Part shown: positions 44,613 through 52,604 of the stretch, piece by piece
Position numbering within the stretch: the first letter of the stretch is position 1
Layout of the letters: each line of letters opens with the position of its first letter
Source of the DNA: Crocinitomicaceae bacterium
Lineage (GTDB): Bacteria; Bacteroidota; Bacteroidia; Flavobacteriales_D; Crocinitomicaceae
Length of the DNA: 64,000 bases
Direction of reading: 5' to 3'
NCBI GenBank assembly: GCA_029249445.1
Contig: JAQWHI010000019.1
Coordinates: 186,001 to 250,000, forward strand
Made by a program: the position numbers and the translations under genes
Notes under the pieces: model-generated
Told to the model about the DNA's origin: nothing
Databases searched by the model: none
What the model saw: the letters and a program-made list of their open reading frames with translations, nothing else

Positions 44613-44632
44613 TCTTCTCTACGCTAAAAAAT

Positions 44633-45478
44633 TTATTCTGTCTTTAATAACAAGTACCAGTGCAATCCACCAGCATGGTGATCATATTGCAAAGACATTG
44701 TAGTATCTGATAACTCAAGGATTCGATATTCTTGAAGACCTGTATAAAATCCTAAGAACGCATCTCCCGAAATTGAAAGAATATCATCCGTTCCTTGAGT
44801 CAACAACCACGATTCACCCATTCGATCGGCAAATGGAGCTGTAAAATCCCCCAAGTTTTCAAATGATCCTGGGAAATTCGCCTGCAACTCATTACTTACA
44901 TAGACATCCCCATTCGTGATCATATCAAAGCCAAACGCATCAATACTGAACACATAACGGTCGTCGTACAGTCCGCAGCCTCCTTTATCACCAGGACCAG
45001 CAGCCCACCATTCAGGAACAGGACCTAAGGCGCTTTCTGGATCTGGACCTACTCCCATATGCCCTGAAGATACAGAGTCGATGTACCAAGTTTTAAATCC
45101 TGGACCGGATGTTCCTCCAGTCAACTTGTTGTAAATTGGATTGTTCAGCAATGAAAGGTCATCTTGATCGATGGTAATGTCCTGTGACGAACTTCTACTT
45201 CCCCCATTGTTAAATACCGTAAGCGTAACAGTGTACGTTCCGGCGTACGGATATGTTGCAGATACATTGTTCCCCTGCGCATCACTTCCGTTGCCAAAAT
45301 CCCATCTGCATTGAATGGATTGGTTGTTCGAAGCGAAATCAATAATGTTTGGGTTCGCAGCCGAAACAGTTACGGAAAACTGAGCGTCATCTGCAGTAGG
45401 CGCATCCCCTAATTTCGGATCTTCTTTTTTACATGATAAGAGTGCCGCTGCTACCGATACAAATAATAAATATTTCAT
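44633..45478 (-). CDS. PKD-domain surface glycan-binding lipoprotein (SusE/F position)
   Basis: This is a 281-residue lipoprotein (VAALLSC, Cys15). Residues 30-105 are a PKD domain (CRWDFGNGSDAQGNN, GTYTVTLTVFNNGG). The C-terminal half (about 125-281) starts FKTWYIDSVSSGHMGVGPD, includes CGLYDDRYVFSIDAFG and ends LHWYLLLKTE. This half resembles the N-terminal module of the secreted 42030-43166 protein. Position after susD and surface anchoring suggest it holds glucan for the SusCD importer. It lies 18 nt after susD and 20 nt before the GH16 gene. No enzymatic motif is seen. Confidence 0.85.
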   Translation of the reverse strand: MKYLLFVSVAAALLSCKKEDPKLGDAPTADDAQFSVTVSAANPNIIDFASNNQSIQCRWDFGNGSDAQGNNVSATYPYAGTYTVTLTVFNNGGSRSSSQDITIDQDDLSLLNNPIYNKLTGGTSGPGFKTWYIDSVSSGHMGVGPDPESALGPVPEWWAAGPGDKGGCGLYDDRYVFSIDAFGFDMITNGDVYVSNELQANFPGSFENLGDFTAPFADRMGESWLLTQGTDDILSISGDAFLGFYTGLQEYRILELSDTTMSLQYDHHAGGLHWYLLLKTE

Positions 45479-45496
45479 AATTAAGTCGTTTTAAAA

Positions 45497-46960
45497 TTAA
45501 TAACCTGGGTTCTGTGACCAATTCCCTCCTGCAAGGTCAATTTCAGCTTGCGGTATAGGAAATAATTCATGTTTCCCCGTCTGGAATCCAGGAATTTTTG
45601 AAGCAGCTTGGCCCGTTCGAACCAAATCAAAAAATCGATGCCCCTCTCCAGAAAGTTCAAATCTTCTCTCTCTGTATATATCTTCTATACTGGAAAGATT
45701 AATTCCTTGTATTCCTGCTCTTGATCTAATCTGATTCACTAATTGCTGTGCAAGACCCGTGTTTCCTTTTTGATAGTGCGCTTCTGCAGCCATCAATAAA
45801 ACATCCGCATAACGGATAACTCTGTAGTTAACAGGGCTAGTTAAATCATTGTCTGGCAAACCAATTTCGCCAATTCGCTTAATGTATTTGTTGTTGTAGT
45901 AACCTGTATGTCCTCCTGCTCCAATTGCGTAGCTAATGCTCTCTGCATTTGGCTGTGCGGCGATGAACGCATCCAGATCAAGAATTGATAAATCTCTTCT
46001 CGGATCAGTTGCTGCAAACGCATCGTACAAGTCTTGTGTTGGTAGGTTATAACTGTTCCCATCACCATAAACAGGTCCGTTGTATTGACGAATCCCATGG
46101 AATCCAGGAGCCGCATTTCCTTCAAGGCAAATGTAGCAGCCGTAGCCTCCACCTTCAAGACCACTGTATTCTACGTCAAAAACGGTTTCGGTATTGTTTT
46201 CATTGGCAGCGGTGAACAGCTCGGAATAATCACCAATCAAACTATATCCACCTTCTGCAATGACTTGGTCAAAGGTTGAAGCAGCATCCACAAATTTATT
46301 CTGATACAAATACACCTTACCCAATAACGACAATGCCGCCCCCTTGGTTGCATGCCCCTTAACCAATCCGGTATAGCTCATCACTGCTGCCGCCTCCGTT
46401 AAGTCAGTCTCAATCTGCGCATATACTTCAGACGCTGGAGTTCGATCGAGAGCCAATGCCTCCTCAATTCCAATTCGCTTATCAATAATAAGCGGAACAT
46501 CTCCAAAAAACTTTACCAATTCAAAATAATAATAGGCTCTTAAGAACTTTGCCTCAGCCACGATGACATCTTTACCTACAAAATCAATTTTGTCTTTGTT
46601 TTCTAATAGGTAATTCGCTCGTGTAAGCCCTGCATAATTCCATCGAAACAAACTGCGTAAATCAAGATTTACACCTCCATGAGTCATTTCATCAATTTGG
46701 TGCAACCCTTGCGTATCGTTTACACTTTCTCCCCCTGCAATTGAATTGTCAGAAGCAATTTCTCCAATCCAAAGAGACATAAAGGATCCTTGAAGTAAAT
46801 CATACGCCCCTGTCAACGCTCTTTCATAATCTTCTGCCGTTTGAAAGAAATTTTCCGCATCTTGAGTATACGGAGGGTCAACGGCCAAGAATTTGTCACA
46901 TGCGCTATTCATAAATAGCAACATGCCTAAGATTCCAAAATATAATACTGTCTTTTTCAT
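45497..46960 (-). CDS. SusD/RagB family starch-binding-like outer-membrane lipoprotein
   Basis: This is a 487-residue lipoprotein (LLFMNSAC, Cys21) with the SusD start DKFLAVDPPYTQDAENFF. TPR-like helices follow, with YYYFELVKFFGDVPLI, the typical RagB segment. The C-terminus contains YRVIRYADVLLMAAEAH and ERRFELSGEGHRFFDLVRTG, both family hallmarks. SusD forms the lid of the SusC transporter and captures oligosaccharide at the cell surface. The start is 3 nt after the susC stop, so the two are co-translated as usual. Confidence 0.96.
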   Translation of the reverse strand: MKKTVLYFGILGMLLFMNSACDKFLAVDPPYTQDAENFFQTAEDYERALTGAYDLLQGSFMSLWIGEIASDNSIAGGESVNDTQGLHQIDEMTHGGVNLDLRSLFRWNYAGLTRANYLLENKDKIDFVGKDVIVAEAKFLRAYYYFELVKFFGDVPLIIDKRIGIEEALALDRTPASEVYAQIETDLTEAAAVMSYTGLVKGHATKGAALSLLGKVYLYQNKFVDAASTFDQVIAEGGYSLIGDYSELFTAANENNTETVFDVEYSGLEGGGYGCYICLEGNAAPGFHGIRQYNGPVYGDGNSYNLPTQDLYDAFAATDPRRDLSILDLDAFIAAQPNAESISYAIGAGGHTGYYNNKYIKRIGEIGLPDNDLTSPVNYRVIRYADVLLMAAEAHYQKGNTGLAQQLVNQIRSRAGIQGINLSSIEDIYRERRFELSGEGHRFFDLVRTGQAASKIPGFQTGKHELFPIPQAEIDLAGGNWSQNPGY

Positions 46961-46963
46961 GTC

Positions 46964-49900
46964 TTAAAATGTTATTTGAACTCCACCCATAAATGTTTTT
47001 GCCTGCGGATAGAATCCGTAGTCTACTCCTGCCGATAACGCATTCGAAGCGCCGATATCTGGATCAAATCCTTGGTACCGCGTAAGTGTAAATAAATTGT
47101 TTGCAGAAACATATACTCTTACCGCTTCAACTTTTATTTTTCTCAAAATGGATTTTGGAATGTTGTACCCAAACTGAGCATTACGTAATCGAACAAATGA
47201 ACCGTCTTCTACAAAATAAGACGAGAAAATAGTGTTTCTGGTTGAACCAGTTGTCAATCGCGGATGTTCATTTGATGTTCCTTCTCCAGTCCATCTGTTA
47301 ATTACGTATCCCAATTGATTGGCATACGGCTGTTGTCTTTCGTAATTTCGAATTATTTCCTGACCAACGGCCGCATAAAGATTCGCTGACAAATCAAAGC
47401 CTTTGTATTTTAAATTCAATGAGAATCCCATTGTGAAATCTGGAATGGCTGACCCTAAGTAGGTTCTATCTGAATCATCATTAAAGTTAATCACCCCATC
47501 ACCGTTTTGATCCACAAATCGAATATCTCCAGGCTGCGCCCCTTCTTGAACAACCGTTGCATTGTCGATCTCTTCTTGATTTTGGAAAATCCCATCCATC
47601 TCATGACCGATGAAGTAACCAATTTCATATCCTTCTTCAAATCGAGTAGCGACACCTCCACCAATACTAAATGAAGCTCCCGGAATAAAATCTACTCCTG
47701 ATGGCACTCCTGTTACCTTATTGCGAATCGTTGTAAAGTTTAAATCTACACTTGCGAACAAGTCTTTCCCCGGAAGAGTTCGGTATCCCAATTCAAACTC
47801 AAACCCTTGGTTAGAAACGTCTCCTGCATTAATGATCGGCGGATATCCACCAGCACCATAAGAACCTAATATTGCGGTTACGTCCGGCTGGAACAACAAA
47901 TCAAATGTGTTTTTAACAAAGAAGTTGGTCGTAAAGTCAACCCTTCTCCATGCCGTAAGATCCATACCAAGATTGAACTGACGCGTTGTTTCCCATTTCA
48001 AATCTGGGTTTGACGGTCTTCCAATTGCCACACCTTGAGTAATAATGTCATTGAAAACATATACCCCTTCTCCATTCAAAAGAGCTCTGTATGCAAAATT
48101 GGCAATCTGATCATTCCCTGAAACACCATAGCTCACTCTAAATTTCCAATACTTAATAAAGTCAAGGTTGTAGAAATTTTCTTCTGACATCAACCATGCG
48201 GCTGAACCGGATGGAAACAGACCGTATCTGCTGTTCCCTCCAAATTTACTCGAACCATCACGACGCAAAATCGCAGAAACAAAATACTTTGATTTGTAGC
48301 CATATTCAGCACGTAAAAACGCCGAAAGTAGTCGCTCGTTGAATTCCCAAGAATTCACATTGTTCAAGAAACCTCCTTCCGCTTGGTTTGCTGAAATATC
48401 AGCATAGTCGAGTGAATTGTTTGGGATATTAAACCCTGTTCCATTTAAAGACTCTCCTTTGCGCTGAAAAACAGAAATACCAGCAGTCGATTTTACTCTG
48501 TGAACAGAATCAAACACCCTGTCATAGTTTACGAAACTCTCAAACGTTAAATCGATATAAGATGCGCGTTCTTCGTAAACAGACGCTCCTCTTTCTAAGA
48601 AAATACTATCGGCAATCTCAACAAGAGGCGACTCAAGATCTGCATTTACAGCTGTATTGGCATATTTTCCATCACCATACCAGACGAGTGGAGAGAATAC
48701 CTTTCCTTTTGTTTGCGCGTAGTTGTAATTGAATCGATTTGTAAATGTGAAGTGGTCGTTGAAAGAATATACAAACTCCTCTTTCCCTACAAATTTATCT
48801 GCCCATCCCCAGTTGTACTGATTTTCAATTTGCGCAACTGGATTAATAATGTCACTTACTTCTTCCAAGTATGAGTAATTTCCATCTGGCGTTCTTATCG
48901 GCTCGTTTGGAAATGCATTGATCGTATTGTAAAGCACAGATCCAATTCCGCTTTCAGGAAGCGTATTTCTTAGTTCATTGGAATAAAGAAATACAGAGTT
49001 TAACTTCAACTTCGAAGTAATATCAGTGCTTAAATTAAGTCGCGCATTGTAACGCGAGAAATGCGACTTGTCGCCACCTACGATTCCATCTTGTGTAAAG
49101 TAACCCAATCCGATTGAATACTTTGTGTGTTCCGTTCCTCCCGTCATACTAAAGTTGTGACTTTGTACCGGAGAAGACACAAAAATTGAATCTTGCCAAT
49201 TCGTTCCAACACCAAGAGCAGTATTATTAAATGGCATTTCTTGATCGCCAAATGCAAACGCCTCATTTTTAATTACAGCATATTCTTCAGCTGTCAATAA
49301 ATCCAACCTTCTTGCAGTTTGCTGTACACCGTAGTATCCATTGTACTGAATTTTAGGCTTTGAATTTATCTTCCCGTTTTTCGTTTCAACGATAATTACT
49401 CCATTCGCTGCTCGAACACCATAAATACCTGCTGTTGCATCTTTAAGAACGTTGATCGACTTTATATCGGATGGGTTCAAGGCATTTAAACCCTCAGAGT
49501 CATAAACAACACCATCAACCAATATCAAAGGATCATTGTCTCCAAAAGTAGAAAGTCCACGTATACGAATGTTAGAAGCCCCTCCCGGTGATCCCGAGTT
49601 CGTTGAAATGTTAACTCCTGACACTTGTCCTTGGAGTGCCTGGTCCATCCGAGCTAGGTTCATCTTCTCAATGTCCTCTCCTTTTACTTTGGAAGTTGCT
49701 CCTGTAAGTTCTTTGGTTTTCACCTCACCATATCCTACAACGACTATTTCGTCAATGTCTTGGATCTCTGAAACCAAAACAACATTTATGTTTCGTTGGT
49801 CTCCTACAAGAATTTCTTGCTTCACGTAACCGTTAAAATAGTAAGCCAACGTTAAACCAGCAGTATCTCGAACCGTGATTGAGTAATTCCCATCAAAGTC

Positions 49901-50056
49901 AGTTCTAACACCGTTGTTGGTTCCTTTTACAGAAACAGAAACAAAGGGCAAGGTTTCGTTTTTCTCATTGGACACGAATCCCTGTATTGTTATGTCTTGT
50001 GATAGCGCCGAAAACCCGAAGCTAAAGACCGTAAATAAGAGTAATAATTTATTCAT
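46964..50056 (-). CDS. SusC/RagA family TonB-dependent outer-membrane transporter
   Basis: This is a 1030-residue TonB-linked barrel that imports oligosaccharides. The signal peptide is MNKLLLLFTVFSFGFSALS. Residues 22-95 are a carboxypeptidase-regulatory-like domain (ITIQGFVSNEKNETLPFV). The TonB-box-like DEIVVVGYG follows, then the plug (SNIRIRGLSTFGDNDPLILVDG in two motifs; GVRAANGVIIVETK). The 22-strand barrel ends in GVQITF with a C-terminal Phe. It is the first gene of the PUL and has a 184-nt upstream region with a promoter-like element. With SusD and GH16 it most likely handles laminarin-type beta-glucan. Confidence 0.96.
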   Translation of the reverse strand: MNKLLLLFTVFSFGFSALSQDITIQGFVSNEKNETLPFVSVSVKGTNNGVRTDFDGNYSITVRDTAGLTLAYYFNGYVKQEILVGDQRNINVVLVSEIQDIDEIVVVGYGEVKTKELTGATSKVKGEDIEKMNLARMDQALQGQVSGVNISTNSGSPGGASNIRIRGLSTFGDNDPLILVDGVVYDSEGLNALNPSDIKSINVLKDATAGIYGVRAANGVIIVETKNGKINSKPKIQYNGYYGVQQTARRLDLLTAEEYAVIKNEAFAFGDQEMPFNNTALGVGTNWQDSIFVSSPVQSHNFSMTGGTEHTKYSIGLGYFTQDGIVGGDKSHFSRYNARLNLSTDITSKLKLNSVFLYSNELRNTLPESGIGSVLYNTINAFPNEPIRTPDGNYSYLEEVSDIINPVAQIENQYNWGWADKFVGKEEFVYSFNDHFTFTNRFNYNYAQTKGKVFSPLVWYGDGKYANTAVNADLESPLVEIADSIFLERGASVYEERASYIDLTFESFVNYDRVFDSVHRVKSTAGISVFQRKGESLNGTGFNIPNNSLDYADISANQAEGGFLNNVNSWEFNERLLSAFLRAEYGYKSKYFVSAILRRDGSSKFGGNSRYGLFPSGSAAWLMSEENFYNLDFIKYWKFRVSYGVSGNDQIANFAYRALLNGEGVYVFNDIITQGVAIGRPSNPDLKWETTRQFNLGMDLTAWRRVDFTTNFFVKNTFDLLFQPDVTAILGSYGAGGYPPIINAGDVSNQGFEFELGYRTLPGKDLFASVDLNFTTIRNKVTGVPSGVDFIPGASFSIGGGVATRFEEGYEIGYFIGHEMDGIFQNQEEIDNATVVQEGAQPGDIRFVDQNGDGVINFNDDSDRTYLGSAIPDFTMGFSLNLKYKGFDLSANLYAAVGQEIIRNYERQQPYANQLGYVINRWTGEGTSNEHPRLTTGSTRNTIFSSYFVEDGSFVRLRNAQFGYNIPKSILRKIKVEAVRVYVSANNLFTLTRYQGFDPDIGASNALSAGVDYGFYPQAKTFMGGVQITF

Positions 50057-50071
50057 TTGAATTAATTTTTG

Positions 50072-50094
50072 GCACTAATATACTAAAATTTTAC
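50072..50094 (-). promoter_or_regulatory. Promoter-like element of the susC operon, shared with the CBM gene
   Basis: On the minus strand this reads GTAAAAT, TTTAGTATATTAG, TGC. The core TATATTAG is one base from TAnnTTTG and ends 18 nt before the ATG at 50056. The same extended string occurs at 43186-43207. Upstream the region (50095-50240) is AT-rich, and I see no other clear element in it. Confidence 0.6.
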
Positions 50095-50240
50095 TTATTT
50101 TCTAAAGTACAATAACTACACGGTCCTTCGAGTATTGACTTGCTTCATTGTGCAAAACGGTCTCGAATTTAACCGCCCAAAAACAGTAAATTCGGAGAGC
50201 ATCCTTTGTTCTTTTGAAGCAGGATTTCAAGGGGAAAGGA

Positions 50241-51167
50241 CTAGTCGAAAAGCGGACAATTCGACGTGCCTGTTCGCCTGGGCTTGCACGTGGAAAACCG
50301 AAAAGACAACTCGTGTGTGTTTTTTACTACAGATTGTAGCGCTGTTAGGGTATAATCATACGAATAACTGACAGCAAATTGTTCTTTTATTTTGATACTG
50401 AATACTGCATTGATGGCGTCTCCAATTCTATAACCAAGACCGAATCCAAGCTGATTTTTGTAGTCTGCATATAAATTCACGTCAGCTGAAACTTTGTTTC
50501 CAGGGGGAATGCGAATCACAAGCGCAGGTAAAAAAGACACGTTTTCAGTAAAAGAAGCCCGAAGCCCACCGTTCAAGGCCATGTGAAACCGGTAACGCGA
50601 ATTGTTCCCGATTTCTTCCCACTTGCTTGGAAACAGGTTTCGAAGCGCCATTCCCAAATAGAAATTTTCTGAATTGAACCATGCCCCAAACGATGCGTCC
50701 GGAGAAAGAAAATTGGATTGACGCATCACCGCAGGATCGGGCAACTGAGTCGTAGATGTTGTTGGGTCATAACCGGTCTGAACAACCCCGCCATAAATCC
50801 CGAGAGAAAGACGGTCATTTTCATTAAAGTTGTAATGCCCCGCATACGCCAAATTGATTCGATTTGTAGTGAACTGCCCAATTTGATCTGTCTCGAATTT
50901 AAATCCTGCACCATGACGCGCGCTAAACGCATACTTCCTTTTCACCTGTAGCGGAACTGTGAATGTTAAAAAGCCCGTATTGGGGGCACCTTCAAAGTCT
51001 TGCCACTGGCTGCGATACAAGGTATGAATGTCCACACATGATTTTATCCCTGCATGCGCAGGATTGATTGCAAACTGATGCAAAAACCATTGCGAGTACT
51101 GCGGAATTTGCTGCCCATTCGAATGGAAAACCAACAACAAAAAAAGAACCGTAGCAAACTTCCTCAT
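50241..51167 (-). CDS. PorP/SprF family T9SS membrane protein
   Basis: This is a 308-residue outer-membrane protein with signal MRKFATVLFLLLVFHSNG. The family N-terminus QQIPQYSQWFLHQFAINPAHAG is clear, as are LAYAGHYNFNENDRLSLGIYGG and the C-terminal SYSYDYTLTAL followed by HELSFRF. PorP/SprF proteins are paired with secreted proteins that carry type B tails and help anchor or export them. The gene directly upstream encodes such a type B substrate and overlaps this gene by 4 nt (ATGA), so the two form a cognate pair. The short C-terminal CKPRRTGTSNC has two cysteines. Confidence 0.93.
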   Translation of the reverse strand: MRKFATVLFLLLVFHSNGQQIPQYSQWFLHQFAINPAHAGIKSCVDIHTLYRSQWQDFEGAPNTGFLTFTVPLQVKRKYAFSARHGAGFKFETDQIGQFTTNRINLAYAGHYNFNENDRLSLGIYGGVVQTGYDPTTSTTQLPDPAVMRQSNFLSPDASFGAWFNSENFYLGMALRNLFPSKWEEIGNNSRYRFHMALNGGLRASFTENVSFLPALVIRIPPGNKVSADVNLYADYKNQLGFGLGYRIGDAINAVFSIKIKEQFAVSYSYDYTLTALQSVVKNTHELSFRFSTCKPRRTGTSNCPLFD

Positions 51168-52450
51168 CTCAATAGAGTTAAGGTTCCACGTAAAATTTTG
51201 TCGCTCCCATCGTTGAGTTCTATAATGTAATAGTAAACACCCTCAGGCGACCTCCCCATATTTCCTGTACCGTCCCATGATTTCAAATTGGAATACGATA
51301 AAATGTGAGCCACTTTCTGTCCCCATCGGGAGAAAATAGTAACAGAATTATTCGGAAATGCATCCAATCCATCAATTGCCCACGTGTCATTCAAGTTGTC
51401 GCCATTAGGAGAAAAAGTGTTCGGAATCTCTAACTCTGCGAGTACAGTAGCCGTCATGTAATCCGTCTGTACACAACCATTTTCCTCAGCAGTAAGGGCA
51501 TATGTCGTGGTCTCAGTTGGAGCAACAGATGGATTTAATAGATTTGCCGCCCCAACTGCAAAAGAAGGACTCCAATAAAAAACAGGAGCGGTCGTGCTTC
51601 CGTTGAGGTTAAACTCTTCACCAGCTGAAACGGTAACATCTGAACCAGCATCTACAAACACGGTGTATACACTTATCGCTTGACTCGTTGCTTGGACCGT
51701 TGCAATACACGTTGAATAACAACCCGTTTCAACCGTTACAACAGCACCGTCTGTGAGCGCAGAAGTTTGAAACGTAGGTTCCATCGTTGTTGCGATCAAA
51801 TCACCATTCACATACCACAAAAAAGCAGCAGTGTCTGGACAGTCGGAAAGGTTGCATGTAAATGTGACAAGCTCATTTAAACAGACCGAAAGAGAGCTTT
51901 CCGAAATCGATGCATTCGGAACCACACGATCAATACCCAAACCTGAAATTGTGACCTCAAAAGAGCACTCTGCTGGGGAGGTAATGCCCGGACCAGTAGT
52001 GGCCCCATCAACAACCAAATAATAAAGTGTTGATGGGTTCAGCCCAGCAGCATTGAGAGTAAAATCACCTGTTTCATTCGATAAACAAGCCCCAATCTGC
52101 GTATATGTCCCTGCATCACAAGGAATTCCTGCCTGAATTATTGTTGCCTGCAGTGCATCGCCTTGCCCCGCATTTGTCTCAAAAATCAAATTGCTAAAAT
52201 CTACTTGAACAGCTCCGCCGATCAAACTGGTTGTGAAAGAACACCAAATCGTATTATCAGTTGAAAAACAATAATTGAAATCATCTTCACAATTTGCACA
52301 CGAACTTGAAAACGCCCCAATATTATTTAGTGCATAGGTTTGATTTGGACAAAGTTCTATTGCAGTTGAACATGCATCATATACTTCCTGACTCCAAACA
52401 GCTGGACCTGTCAAAAAAAATAATGCCAATAAAATAATAGCCCGATTCAC
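51164..52450 (-). CDS. Secreted protein with gliding-motility-associated C-terminal (T9SS type B) domain
   Basis: This is a 428-residue protein. The signal peptide is MNRAIILLALFFLTGPAVWS. Residues 25-175 form a cysteine-containing beta domain (YDACSTAIELCPNQTYALNN). Ig-like segments follow up to about 335. The type B tail starts IPNTFSPNGDNLNDTWAI and includes IFSRWGQKV and SPEGVYYYIIEL, the CHU_C signature. It is exported by T9SS and probably held at the surface by the PorP/SprF partner encoded next. The start codon is GTG at 52448-52450. A TAAATTTG box lies 35 nt upstream. Confidence 0.9.
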   Translation of the reverse strand: MNRAIILLALFFLTGPAVWSQEVYDACSTAIELCPNQTYALNNIGAFSSSCANCEDDFNYCFSTDNTIWCSFTTSLIGGAVQVDFSNLIFETNAGQGDALQATIIQAGIPCDAGTYTQIGACLSNETGDFTLNAAGLNPSTLYYLVVDGATTGPGITSPAECSFEVTISGLGIDRVVPNASISESSLSVCLNELVTFTCNLSDCPDTAAFLWYVNGDLIATTMEPTFQTSALTDGAVVTVETGCYSTCIATVQATSQAISVYTVFVDAGSDVTVSAGEEFNLNGSTTAPVFYWSPSFAVGAANLLNPSVAPTETTTYALTAEENGCVQTDYMTATVLAELEIPNTFSPNGDNLNDTWAIDGLDAFPNNSVTIFSRWGQKVAHILSYSNLKSWDGTGNMGRSPEGVYYYIIELNDGSDKILRGTLTLLR

Positions 52451-52485
52451 TTCTTCTAAACCCTCGTTTTTATTAGTTATTGTAA

Positions 52486-52493
52486 CAAATTTA
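52486..52493 (-). promoter_or_regulatory. Consensus -7 box (TAAATTTG) for the type B CTD / PorP pair
   Basis: On the minus strand TAAATTTG matches TAnnTTTG exactly, 35 nt before the GTG start at 52450. The interval to the divergent gene at 52605 also contains TTTG (52554-52557), 16 nt, TACTTTTA (52574-52581) on the plus strand, a weaker promoter candidate for that gene. Confidence 0.5.
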
Positions 52494-52604
52494 AAATAAA
52501 TTTAGCGACTAAACTCTGATAAATACCGCTTCTGCTTTCCAAGACAAGAACTGTTTGGCATAATTATAGAAGGTACTTTTACATAAATATTAAATTGTGT
52601 GCCC

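Noticed and set aside
46964-50056. CRISPR or phage-type repeats in the long minus-strand locus
   Set aside because: No regularly spaced direct repeats were found. The region is fully explained by susC and susD coding sequence.
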